Shown here: one piece after another, positions 25,613-33,155 of the stretch
Numbering within the stretch: the stretch's first letter is position 1
How the letters are laid out: each line of letters starts with the position of its first letter
Assembly: GCF_041052385.1 (NCBI RefSeq)
Contig: NZ_CP163439.1
Span: 7,243,001-7,307,000, forward strand
Direction of reading: 5' to 3'
Source of the DNA: Streptomyces sp. R28
GTDB taxonomy: Bacteria > Actinomycetota > Actinomycetes > Streptomycetales > Streptomycetaceae
Length of the DNA: 64,000 nucleotides
Made by a program: the position numbers and the translations under genes
Notes under the pieces: model-generated
What the model was told of the DNA's origin: nothing
Databases searched by the model: none
The model's input: only the letters and a program-made list of their open reading frames with translations

Positions 25613-28231
25613 GTGAAGGCGATCCGTCGATTCACCGTCCGTCCAGTCCTCCCCGCACCCCTCCGGCCCCTCAGCGATCTGGCGCGCAACCTGCGCTGGT
25701 CCTGGCATGCGGAGACCCGCGACCTCTTCCAGTCCGTGGACCCCGAGTGCTGGGCCGCCTCGGGCAACGACCCCGTACGGCTGCTGGGCAGCGTGTCGCC
25801 CGGGCGGCTCGCGGAGCTGGCCGAGGACCGCCGGTTCCTGGACCGGCTGACCGCGGCCGCCGGTGACCTCGACGACTACGTCTCGGGCGAGCGCTGGTAC
25901 CAGGGCCGGCCCGCGGGACTCCCCGCCGCCGTCGCCTACTTCTCCCCCGAGTTCGGCATCACGGCCGCTCTGCCCCAGTACTCCGGCGGTCTCGGCATCC
26001 TCGCCGGCGACCATCTCAAGGCGGCCAGCGACCTCGGCGTCCCCCTCATCGGGGTGGGGCTGCTGTACCGGCACGGCTACTTCCGGCAGACCCTGTCCCG
26101 GGACGGCTGGCAGCAGGAGCACTACCCGGTACTGGACCCCAACGAGCTGCCCGTGGCCCTCCTGAAGGAACCCGACGGCACCCCCACCCGGATCTCCCTC
26201 GCCCTGCCCGGCGGCAGGCAGCTGCACGCCCGCGTCTGGCTCGCCCAGGTCGGCCGCGTCCCCCTGCTGATGCTCGACTCCGACGTCGAGGAGAACGACC
26301 TCGGCGAACGCGGCGTGACCGACCGGCTGTACGGCGGCGGCAGCGAGCACCGCCTGCTGCAGGAAATGCTGCTGGGCATAGGAGGAGTGCGGGCGGTCCG
26401 GACGTACTGCCGCCTGACCGGCCATCCGACCCCCGAGGTCTTCCACACCAACGAGGGCCACGCCGGCTTCCTGGGCCTGGAGCGCATCGCCGAACTGCAC
26501 ACCGAGGGCCTGGACTTCGACTCGGCGCTGGAAGCCGTCCGCGCCGGCACGGTCTTCACCACCCACACCCCCGTCCCGGCCGGCATCGACCGCTTCGACC
26601 GCGAGCTGGTCGCCCACCACTTCGGCCCCGACGCCGAACTCCCGGCCATCGACGTCGAGCGCATCCTCCGGCTCGGCATGGAGACCTACCCCGGCGGCGA
26701 ACCCAACCTCTTCAACATGGCGGTGATGGGCCTGCGCCTGGGCCAGCGGGCCAACGGCGTCTCCCTCCTCCACGGCAACGTCAGCCGCGAGATGTTCTCG
26801 GGACTGTGGCCGGGATTCGACCCCGACGAGGTGCCCATCACCTCGGTCACCAACGGCGTCCACGCCCCGACCTGGGTCGCCCCCGAGGTCTTCCGCCTCG
26901 GCGCCCGCCAGATCGGCCGCCGGCGTACCGAGGACGCCATGACCGTCGGCGGCTCGGACCGCTGGGACGCGGTCGCGGAGATCCCCGACCAGGACATCTG
27001 GGAGCTGCGCCGGAACCTGCGCGAGCGGCTGGTGACGGAGGTACGGGACCGGCTGCGCACCTCCTGGCGGCAACGCGGCGCCGGGACGGCCGAGCTGGGC
27101 TGGGTCGACGGTGTCCTGGACCCCGACGTCCTGACGATCGGCTTCGCGCGCCGCGTCCCGTCGTACAAGCGCCTCACACTGATGCTCCGCGACCGCGACC
27201 GCCTGATGGACCTGCTCCTGCACCCGGAGCGCCCGATCCAGATCGTGGTCGCGGGCAAGGCGCACCCGGCGGACGACGGCGGGAAGCGCCTGGTCCAGGA
27301 GTTGGTGAGGTTCGCCGACGACCCGCGGGTCCGTCACCGCATCGTCTTCCTGCCGGACTACGGCATGGCGATGGCGCAGAAGCTCTACCCCGGCTGTGAC
27401 ATCTGGCTGAACAACCCGCTCAGGCCGTTGGAGGCGTGCGGCACGTCGGGCATGAAGGCGGCCCTGAACGGGTGCTTGAACCTCTCTGTCCTGGACGGCT
27501 GGTGGGACGAGTGGTTCCAGCCGGACTTCGGCTGGGCCGTCCCCACCGCGGACGGCACCGGCACGGACCCGGACCACCGCGACGACCTGGAGGCGGCGGC
27601 GCTGTACGACCTGCTGGAACAGCGTGTCACGCCCCGCTTCTACGAGCGCGGCCAGGGCGGCCTGCCGGACCGCTGGATCGAGATGGTCCGCCAGACCCTG
27701 ATGCTGCTGGGCCCGAAGGTCCTGGCGGGCAGGATGGTCCGCGAATACGTCGAGCGTCTCTACACCCCGGCCGCGCACGCCCACCGCGCGATGACACCGG
27801 ACGCGGCGCGCGAGCTGGCGGCCTGGAAGGCGCGGGTGCGTGCGGCCTGGCACGGCGTCACGGTCGACCATGTGGAGACGTCCGCCGCGACCCCCACCGC
27901 GGAACTCGGCTCGACGCTCAGCCTCCGGGTGCGGGTGGGGCTGGGCGACCTCGGGCCGGACGACGTCGAGGTCCAGGCGGTCTCGGGGCGCGTGGACTCC
28001 GAGGACCGCATCGCGGACGCGTCGACGGTACCGCTGAAGTCGGCGGGGAGCCCGGACGCGGAGGGGCGGTGGGTGTACGAGGGTCCGCTGTCCCTGGACC
28101 GGACGGGGCCGTACGGCTATACGGTCCGGATTCTTCCGGCTCATCGGTTGCTGGCGTCCGGGGCGGAGCTGGGGTTGGTGGCGGTGCCTTCGGAGGGGGT
28201 GGGGGAGGGGGCCGGCGTGTTGATGCGGTGA
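25613..28231 (+). CDS. glgP: Alpha-glucan (glycogen/maltodextrin) phosphorylase
   Basis: An 872-residue GT35 phosphorylase of the short actinobacterial type. The N-terminal DUF3417 domain (LARNLRWSWHAETRDLFQSVDP) is followed by the catalytic fold (YFSPEFGITAALPQYSGGLGILAGDHLKAASDL is cited by parts: YFSPEFGI and GGLGILAGDHLK). The PLP lysine lies in GTSGMKAALNG. GTG 25613 follows GAGGTGG. It releases glucose-1-phosphate from alpha-glucan ends and so opposes the GlgE operon encoded divergently nearby. It is a single gene ending at a bidirectional terminator. Confidence 0.93.
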   Translation: MKAIRRFTVRPVLPAPLRPLSDLARNLRWSWHAETRDLFQSVDPECWAASGNDPVRLLGSVSPGRLAELAEDRRFLDRLTAAAGDLDDYVSGERWYQGRPAGLPAAVAYFSPEFGITAALPQYSGGLGILAGDHLKAASDLGVPLIGVGLLYRHGYFRQTLSRDGWQQEHYPVLDPNELPVALLKEPDGTPTRISLALPGGRQLHARVWLAQVGRVPLLMLDSDVEENDLGERGVTDRLYGGGSEHRLLQEMLLGIGGVRAVRTYCRLTGHPTPEVFHTNEGHAGFLGLERIAELHTEGLDFDSALEAVRAGTVFTTHTPVPAGIDRFDRELVAHHFGPDAELPAIDVERILRLGMETYPGGEPNLFNMAVMGLRLGQRANGVSLLHGNVSREMFSGLWPGFDPDEVPITSVTNGVHAPTWVAPEVFRLGARQIGRRRTEDAMTVGGSDRWDAVAEIPDQDIWELRRNLRERLVTEVRDRLRTSWRQRGAGTAELGWVDGVLDPDVLTIGFARRVPSYKRLTLMLRDRDRLMDLLLHPERPIQIVVAGKAHPADDGGKRLVQELVRFADDPRVRHRIVFLPDYGMAMAQKLYPGCDIWLNNPLRPLEACGTSGMKAALNGCLNLSVLDGWWDEWFQPDFGWAVPTADGTGTDPDHRDDLEAAALYDLLEQRVTPRFYERGQGGLPDRWIEMVRQTLMLLGPKVLAGRMVREYVERLYTPAAHAHRAMTPDAARELAAWKARVRAAWHGVTVDHVETSAATPTAELGSTLSLRVRVGLGDLGPDDVEVQAVSGRVDSEDRIADASTVPLKSAGSPDAEGRWVYEGPLSLDRTGPYGYTVRILPAHRLLASGAELGLVAVPSEGVGEGAGVLMR

Positions 28232-28238
28232 CGCCGTC

Positions 28239-28264
28239 GAGGGCTGAGGGGTTCCTCAGCCCTC
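28239..28264. terminator. Bidirectional terminator between glgP and the DUF1990 gene
   Basis: GAGGGCTGAGG (28239-28249) pairs perfectly with 28254-28264 around GGTT. It overlaps the stop codon of the convergent gene. Confidence 0.8.
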
Positions 28265-28768
28265 CTCGATCTCTCGCTCGCACAGCTGCCGCAGCACGTT
28301 GCCGCACCGCCGCGCGTAAGCATGCTGCAATCCCCGGGTGGCCGGACCCCCCGCCCGCGCGTACCACTTCGCCCCCCGGCTGAACGCGTTCACCGTCAGC
28401 CACACCGTGCCGTCCCCCGTGCGGTCCACGATGAACGACTCCTCGCCGCACTCGGGATGACCGGAAAGCGTGCCGTACGCCCAGCCGGTGCGGCGGTGCT
28501 CCTCCACCGTCCACACCACCCGGCACGGCGCTTTGATCATGCCGGCGAGGGTGACCGTGACGTCGACGTCGGGGGCCGCGCGGTCGGCCGACGCGTCTAT
28601 GCCGACGCCCATCGCGCGGTGCATCTCCCAGGTCATGACCGCGTCGGCGGCTCTGCGGAGCACGTGCTCGCCCTCGCCTATGCGGGTGCGTACGTGCAGG
28701 GGGTGGAAGCCGGGCGGGCAGAAGCCGGGCTCGCGGGACGCGCCGACGTGGTCGTACGTGAAGGACAT
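28256..28768 (-). CDS. DUF1990-family protein
   Basis: A 170-residue cytoplasmic protein. The start YDHVGASREPG and the pattern EEHRRTGWAYGTLSGHPECGEESFIVD match the DUF1990 family as I know it; no biochemical role is established. ATG 28768 is used; TTG 28777 is possible and neither has a strong ribosome site. It is convergent with glgP and lies upstream of the protease gene pair, in its own transcription unit. Confidence 0.75.
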   Translation of the reverse strand: MSFTYDHVGASREPGFCPPGFHPLHVRTRIGEGEHVLRRAADAVMTWEMHRAMGVGIDASADRAAPDVDVTVTLAGMIKAPCRVVWTVEEHRRTGWAYGTLSGHPECGEESFIVDRTGDGTVWLTVNAFSRGAKWYARAGGPATRGLQHAYARRCGNVLRQLCEREIEEG

Positions 28769-28783
28769 GGGGCCCAAGCGTAA

Positions 28784-28820
28784 GGCGGCACCCGGGGATG
28801 CCTTCGTCCCGGGTGCCGCC
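28784..28820 (-). terminator. Terminator after the first M4 protease
   Basis: GGCGGCACCCGGG (28784-28796) pairs perfectly with 28808-28820 across an 11-nt loop. It ends the protease transcript before the DUF1990 gene. Confidence 0.85.
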
Positions 28821-28861
28821 CCACTCAGTCCTGCGGTCGGTCCTGCTTCAACAGGCCTGCG

Positions 28862-30526
28862 TCAGCTGACGTTGATCGCCGACCACGCGGCCGCCACAGC
28901 CTTGTACTCCGTGCTGCTGGTGCCGCCGTACAGGGCGGACGCCGCGCTCAGGGTCGCCGTACGGGCGGCCTTGTAGTTGGTCGTCGACGTCATGTACTCG
29001 GTCAGGGCCTTGTACCAGATCGCGGCGGCCTTGGCGCGGCCGATGCCGGTGACCGTGGAGCCGTTGGACGTCGGGGAGTTGTAGCTGACCCCGTTGATCG
29101 TCTTGGCGCCGCTGCCCTCCGAAAGGAGGTAGAAGAAGTGGTTCGCGGGGCCCGACGAGTAGTGGACGTCCAGGCCGCCGAGCGACGACGACCAGCTGTC
29201 CTTGGACCCGCCGTCCTTGCTGGGCTTGTCCATGTAGCGCAGCGGGGTGCCGTCGCCGTTGATGTCGATCTTCTCGCCGATGAGGTAGTCGCCGACGTCG
29301 TTGGAGTTCGCCGCGTAGAACTCCACCGCCGTGCCGAAGATGTCGGAGGTCGCCTCGTTGAGGCCGCCCGACTCGCCGGAGTAGTTCAGGCCCGCGGTGT
29401 TCGAGGTGACGCCGTGGGTCATCTCGTGGCCGGCCACGTCGAGCGACGTCAGGGGCTTGGTGTTGCCCTCGCCGTCGCCGTACGTCATGCAGAAGCAGCT
29501 GTCGTCCCAGAACGCGTTGACGTAGGCGTTGCCGTAGTGGACGCGGGAGTAGGCGGCCTTGCCGTCGTTCTTGATGCCGCTGCGGCCGAAGGTGTTCTTG
29601 TAGAAGTCCCAGGTGACCTGGGCGCCGTAGGCGGCGTCGACGGCGGCCGTCTGGTCGCTGGAGGAGCTGGAGGCGGCGCCGGTGCCCCACGTGTCGTCCG
29701 CGTCGGTGAACAGCGTGCCCGCGGAGGAGCTGGTGCTGCGGGCCTTGTTGTACGTCTTGTGGCCGCCGCGCCCGCCGTCGGTGAGGTTGTACGTCGAACC
29801 CGACAGGGTCGTGCCGAGGGTGACGGTGCCCGAGTAGAGGCTCTTGCCGCTGCCGGTCTCGATGCCCTGGTACTCGAACAGCTTCTTGCCGGTGGCGGCG
29901 TCGGTGATGACGTGCAGTTCGTTCGGGGTGCCGTCCTCCTGCAGGCCGCCGACGACCGTCTCGTAGGCAAGGGTCGGCTTGCCGTTCGCGGCCCAGATCA
30001 CCTTGCGGGGCGCCTGGTCCGCCTCGGTCTTCTCCGAGCCGGCCGCCTTGGCCTGCTTCAGGGCCTGGCCCTCGGCCTTGGCCGCGGTGATCGCCGGCTT
30101 GAGCGAGGCGACCTTGATGGTGGCCTTCGTCGCCTTGGTGACGCCCTTGGTGGCGCCGGACGCCGTCTCGTGGACGACGAGGTCGCCGCCGAGGACGGGC
30201 AGGCCCGCGTAGGTGCGCTCGTAGCGGGTGTGGACCGTGCCGTCGGCGTCCTTGACGACGTCCTTGACGACCAGTCTCTCCTGGGCGCCGAGGCCTATCG
30301 CGTCGGCGGTCTCGGCGGCCTCTGCCTGCTGGTCCTTGATCAGCGCGGTGCGTGCCGCGGGGGCGAGCGCGACCGGGGCGGCGAGCGAGGCGGCCTTGGT
30401 GCCGGCGTCCACGGGGGCGGCGGCCGAAGTGCCGGTGGTCAGAGCGGTGGTGAGGAGAGCTCCGCCCGCCACGGCGGTGGCGATGGCCAGAGTGGTGCGC
30501 TTGCGACGCGCGTAGAGGGGGGTCAC
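28862..30526 (-). CDS. Secreted M4 (thermolysin-like) zinc metalloprotease
   Basis: A 554-residue preproenzyme. The signal peptide spans 1-37, an FTP/PepSY propeptide about 50-215, and the catalytic domain 225-554. Zinc ligands are HEMTH at 367-371 and Glu 391 in GGLNEATSD. NAFWDDSCFCMTYGDG and GPANHFFYLLS are typical thermolysin-family motifs; the paired cysteines in SCFC are common in Streptomyces members. GTG 30526 has AAGGAG five bases upstream. It is closely paralogous to the next gene upstream and lacks that protein's C-terminal domain. It is extracellular and self-activating after propeptide cleavage. Confidence 0.94.
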   Translation of the reverse strand: MTPLYARRKRTTLAIATAVAGGALLTTALTTGTSAAAPVDAGTKAASLAAPVALAPAARTALIKDQQAEAAETADAIGLGAQERLVVKDVVKDADGTVHTRYERTYAGLPVLGGDLVVHETASGATKGVTKATKATIKVASLKPAITAAKAEGQALKQAKAAGSEKTEADQAPRKVIWAANGKPTLAYETVVGGLQEDGTPNELHVITDAATGKKLFEYQGIETGSGKSLYSGTVTLGTTLSGSTYNLTDGGRGGHKTYNKARSTSSSAGTLFTDADDTWGTGAASSSSSDQTAAVDAAYGAQVTWDFYKNTFGRSGIKNDGKAAYSRVHYGNAYVNAFWDDSCFCMTYGDGEGNTKPLTSLDVAGHEMTHGVTSNTAGLNYSGESGGLNEATSDIFGTAVEFYAANSNDVGDYLIGEKIDINGDGTPLRYMDKPSKDGGSKDSWSSSLGGLDVHYSSGPANHFFYLLSEGSGAKTINGVSYNSPTSNGSTVTGIGRAKAAAIWYKALTEYMTSTTNYKAARTATLSAASALYGGTSSTEYKAVAAAWSAINVS

Positions 30527-30578
30527 ACGAGCTCCTTTTGTGGGGGAAGTGCTGGGGGGTGCTTGTGCGGCGGGTGCA

Positions 30579-30649
30579 GGAAGAGTGACACCTGGGGCGC
30601 GTACATGTCAGGAGGGTGCGGTGATGTTGGCCAAAACTTGACTGTCCGG
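30579..30649 (-). promoter_or_regulatory. Conserved regulatory block upstream of M4 protease 1
   Basis: In plus-strand terms GGAAGAGTGACA (30579), TGTCAGG (30606), GTTGGCC (30626) and TGTCCGG (30643) occur in order. The same elements precede the second protease with spacings 27, 20 and 20 instead of 27, 20 and 17. TGGCCAAAAC matches the AdpA consensus TGGCSNGWWY at nine of ten positions. Confidence 0.65.
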
Positions 30650-30673
30650 TAAATGTTTCTGAAATGTGAACGG

Positions 30674-30712
30674 GCGCCGACCCGACGGGAGTTGAACCCG
30701 CCGGGACGGCGC
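30674..30712 (-). terminator. Terminator between the two M4 protease genes
   Basis: Arms of about 16 bp (30674-30689 and 30697-30712) pair with two mismatches. It follows the second protease gene and separates it from the promoter of the first. Confidence 0.6.
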
Positions 30713-30739
30713 CCTGTCCTTGGCAGACCGCGAACGGGC

Positions 30740-32809
30740 CTACGGGAAGGTGAGCTTCCAGCTGTTGATGTAGCCGGTGTCGATGGCCGCGTTGTCCTGG
30801 ACGCGCAACAGCCATACGCCGTTGGCGACTTCGGAGGACGCGTTCACCGTGTACGTGGTGTTGAGGTTGTCCGAGCTGCCGCCGGTGCCGTACCCCTTCA
30901 GCGTGTACGCCGAGCCGTCGGGGGCGACCAGGTCCACCTTGAGGTCGCCGATGTAGGTGTGGACGATGTCCACGGCGACCTGGAGGTTGGACGGAGCGTT
31001 GCCGGTCCGGCCGGACACGGTGATCGGGGAGGTCACGGCCGCCCCGTTGTCCGGAATCGAAACGTCGGTTCCGCTCTCGAAGGACGTACCGCCACCGCCG
31101 CCGCCACCGTCGGAGCGCGAGCCGACGTTGATGCCCGCCCAGGCGTCCTGCACGGCCTTGTACTCGGCGCTCGTGGTGCCGTACAGCTCACCGGTCGCCG
31201 CGAGGGTGCCGGTGCGGGCGGCCGCGTAGTTGGTCGTGGAGGTGAACTTGGTGGTCAGCGCGCGGAACCAGATCTTCTCCGCCTTGTCCCGGCCGATGCC
31301 GGTGACCGGAAGACCGTCCGAGGTGGGCGAGTTGTAGGTGACACCGTTGATGGTCTTGGTGCCACTGCCCTCGGACAGGAGGTAGAAGAAGTGGTTCGCG
31401 GGGCCCGACGAGTAGTGCACGTCGATCGAGCCGATGCCCGAGTACCAGGCGTCCTTGGACGAGCCGTCCTTGCTGGGCTTGTCCATGTACCGCAACGGGG
31501 TGCCGTCGCCGTTGATGTTGATCTCCTCGCCGATGAGGTAGTCACCGACGTCGGAGGAGTTGTTGGCGTAGAACTCGACGGTCGAGCCGAAGATGTCGGA
31601 GGTGGCCTCGTTCAGACCGCCGGACTCGCCGGAGTAGTTCAGGCCCGCGGTGTTGGAGGTGAGCCCGTGGGTCATCTCGTGCGCGGCCACGTCGATCGAC
31701 GTCAGCGGGTTGGTGTTGCCCGAGCCGTCGCCGTACGTCATGCAGAAGCAGCTGTCGGACCAGAACGCGTTGACGTAGTTGTTGCCGTAGTGGACCCGGG
31801 AGTACGCGCCGACGCCGTCGCCGCGGATACCCGAACGGCCGTGCACGTTCTTGTAGTAGTCCCAGGTCAGCTGCGCGCCGTAGTGCGCGTCGGCGCCGGC
31901 CGACTCCAGGTTGGACGGGCTGCCGTTGCCCCAGACGTCGTCGGGGCCGGAGAAGAGGGTGCCGGTGCCGGAGGTGCCGCGGTTCAGGTTGTACGTCTTG
32001 TGCCCGCCGCGCGCGCCGTCCGTGAGGTTGTACGTCGACCCGGACTGGGTGGTGGTGAGGTTGACCGTGCCGCTGTACACCGTGTTGCCGGTGCCGGTCT
32101 CGATCGCCTCCCACTCGTACAGCTTCGCGCCGGTGGTGGCGTCGGTGACGACGTGCAGTTCCTGCGGGGTGCCGTCGTGCTGGAAGCCGCCGACGACCGT
32201 CTCGTACGCCACGGTCGGCTTGCCGTTCGCGGCCCAGATCACCTTGCGCGGCGCCCGGTTGACGTCGGGGCTCTTGGCCTTCTCCGCCTTCGCGGCGGCC
32301 AGCGCCTGCTTCTCGGCCTTGGCCGAGGGCACGGCGGCCGTGGTGGTGGCCGGCTTGATGGCGGCGCGGGTCGCCTTGGTGACGGCCTCGGTCGCGCCGG
32401 ACTTGGCCGTCTCGACGACGAGGTCACCGCCGAGGACGGGCAGACCGTCGTACGTCCGCTCGTAGCGGGTGTGGACCGTGCCGTTGCCGTCCTTGACGAC
32501 GTCCCGGACGACCAGCTTCTCCTTGGCGCCGAGGCCCAGGTCCTTCGCGGTGTCCGCCTTGGTGGCGTTGGCCTCGCGTATCAGCGCGGCGCGCTGCGCC
32601 GGGGACAGCTTGACGGACTCGGCGCCCGGTATGACCTTGCCCGCGGCCGACGGTGCCTTCTCCGGGGCTGCGGTGGCGGCGCCGCTCTGGACGGCCGCGG
32701 CGATCAGGGCGGAGACGCCGACGAGAGCGACGGCGGCGGCCCGGCGGTGCGTGCTGTGACGACGCGTCGTGTGGGAGGTGCGTCTGTGGGAGGAACTGTC
32801 TCTCAACAC
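30740..32809 (-). CDS. Secreted M4 zinc metalloprotease with C-terminal P domain
   Basis: A 689-residue preproenzyme. An Arg/His-rich N-region precedes the signal peptide core (residues 24-48). The FTP/PepSY propeptide (60-230) and M4 catalytic domain follow, with HEMTH at 377-381 and Glu 401. After a Gly-rich linker, residues about 570-689 form a proprotein-convertase P domain (VAVDIVHTYIGDLKVDLVAP, GVWLLRVQDNA). It is strongly similar to the downstream protease throughout the catalytic part. GTG 32809 follows AAGGAG; TTG 32806 is an alternative with better spacing. The P domain probably aids folding or substrate binding. Confidence 0.94.
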   Translation of the reverse strand: MLRDSSSHRRTSHTTRRHSTHRRAAAVALVGVSALIAAAVQSGAATAAPEKAPSAAGKVIPGAESVKLSPAQRAALIREANATKADTAKDLGLGAKEKLVVRDVVKDGNGTVHTRYERTYDGLPVLGGDLVVETAKSGATEAVTKATRAAIKPATTTAAVPSAKAEKQALAAAKAEKAKSPDVNRAPRKVIWAANGKPTVAYETVVGGFQHDGTPQELHVVTDATTGAKLYEWEAIETGTGNTVYSGTVNLTTTQSGSTYNLTDGARGGHKTYNLNRGTSGTGTLFSGPDDVWGNGSPSNLESAGADAHYGAQLTWDYYKNVHGRSGIRGDGVGAYSRVHYGNNYVNAFWSDSCFCMTYGDGSGNTNPLTSIDVAAHEMTHGLTSNTAGLNYSGESGGLNEATSDIFGSTVEFYANNSSDVGDYLIGEEININGDGTPLRYMDKPSKDGSSKDAWYSGIGSIDVHYSSGPANHFFYLLSEGSGTKTINGVTYNSPTSDGLPVTGIGRDKAEKIWFRALTTKFTSTTNYAAARTGTLAATGELYGTTSAEYKAVQDAWAGINVGSRSDGGGGGGGTSFESGTDVSIPDNGAAVTSPITVSGRTGNAPSNLQVAVDIVHTYIGDLKVDLVAPDGSAYTLKGYGTGGSSDNLNTTYTVNASSEVANGVWLLRVQDNAAIDTGYINSWKLTFP

Positions 32810-33104
32810 TGACTCCTTCTGCGCGGCCGCGGATCACGCGGCCAGGGGAGACCGGCCGGCGGGTGGGCCGTCCGGGCAGAGCGGGGTGGTACGCAGAACG
32901 ACGTGCGCGTGCGGAAACCGACGTGCGCGTGCGGGAGTTCCAGCCGCGGGCACCGCCGTGTGACGGTGCTGTGGGGTTGCTGTGTCGCGGCCGTGGGAAG
33001 AGTGTCAGCTGATTGCGGTTTCTGTCAGGACCGCGTCAGGAAGTTGGCCGGAAATCGTTCGTTGTCCGGGAGTTCATGTTCGGTATACGGACCGGAACGG
33101 TGGA
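32810..33104 (-). promoter_or_regulatory. Long upstream region of M4 protease 2 with conserved block and repeats
   Basis: This gene-free stretch holds three features. A hairpin lies near the start codon (GGCCGCG...CGCGGCC, about 32823-32841). Two copies of CGACGTGCGCGTGCGG lie at 32899-32914 and 32919-32934. The protease motif block has GGAAGAGTGTCA at 32996, TGTCAGG at 33023, GTTGGCC at 33043 and TGTCCGG at 33063. TGGCCGGAAA at 33045 is a nine-of-ten AdpA-like site. Confidence 0.6.
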
Positions 33105-33135
33105 GGCCCACCCACCCGAACCGGATGGGTGGGCC
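33105..33135 (-). terminator. Terminator after nadE
   Basis: GGCCCACCCA (33105-33114) pairs perfectly with TGGGTGGGCC (33126-33135), with further pairing inside, 20 bp beyond the nadE stop codon. Confidence 0.8.
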
Positions 33136-33155
33136 CACATGACCCCGCCGCGCCG

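Noticed and set aside
30674..30712. A tRNA T-arm-like string (GGGTTCAACTCCC on the minus strand)
   Set aside because: No matching acceptor, D or anticodon arms are present. It forms the terminator hairpin after the second M4 protease gene.
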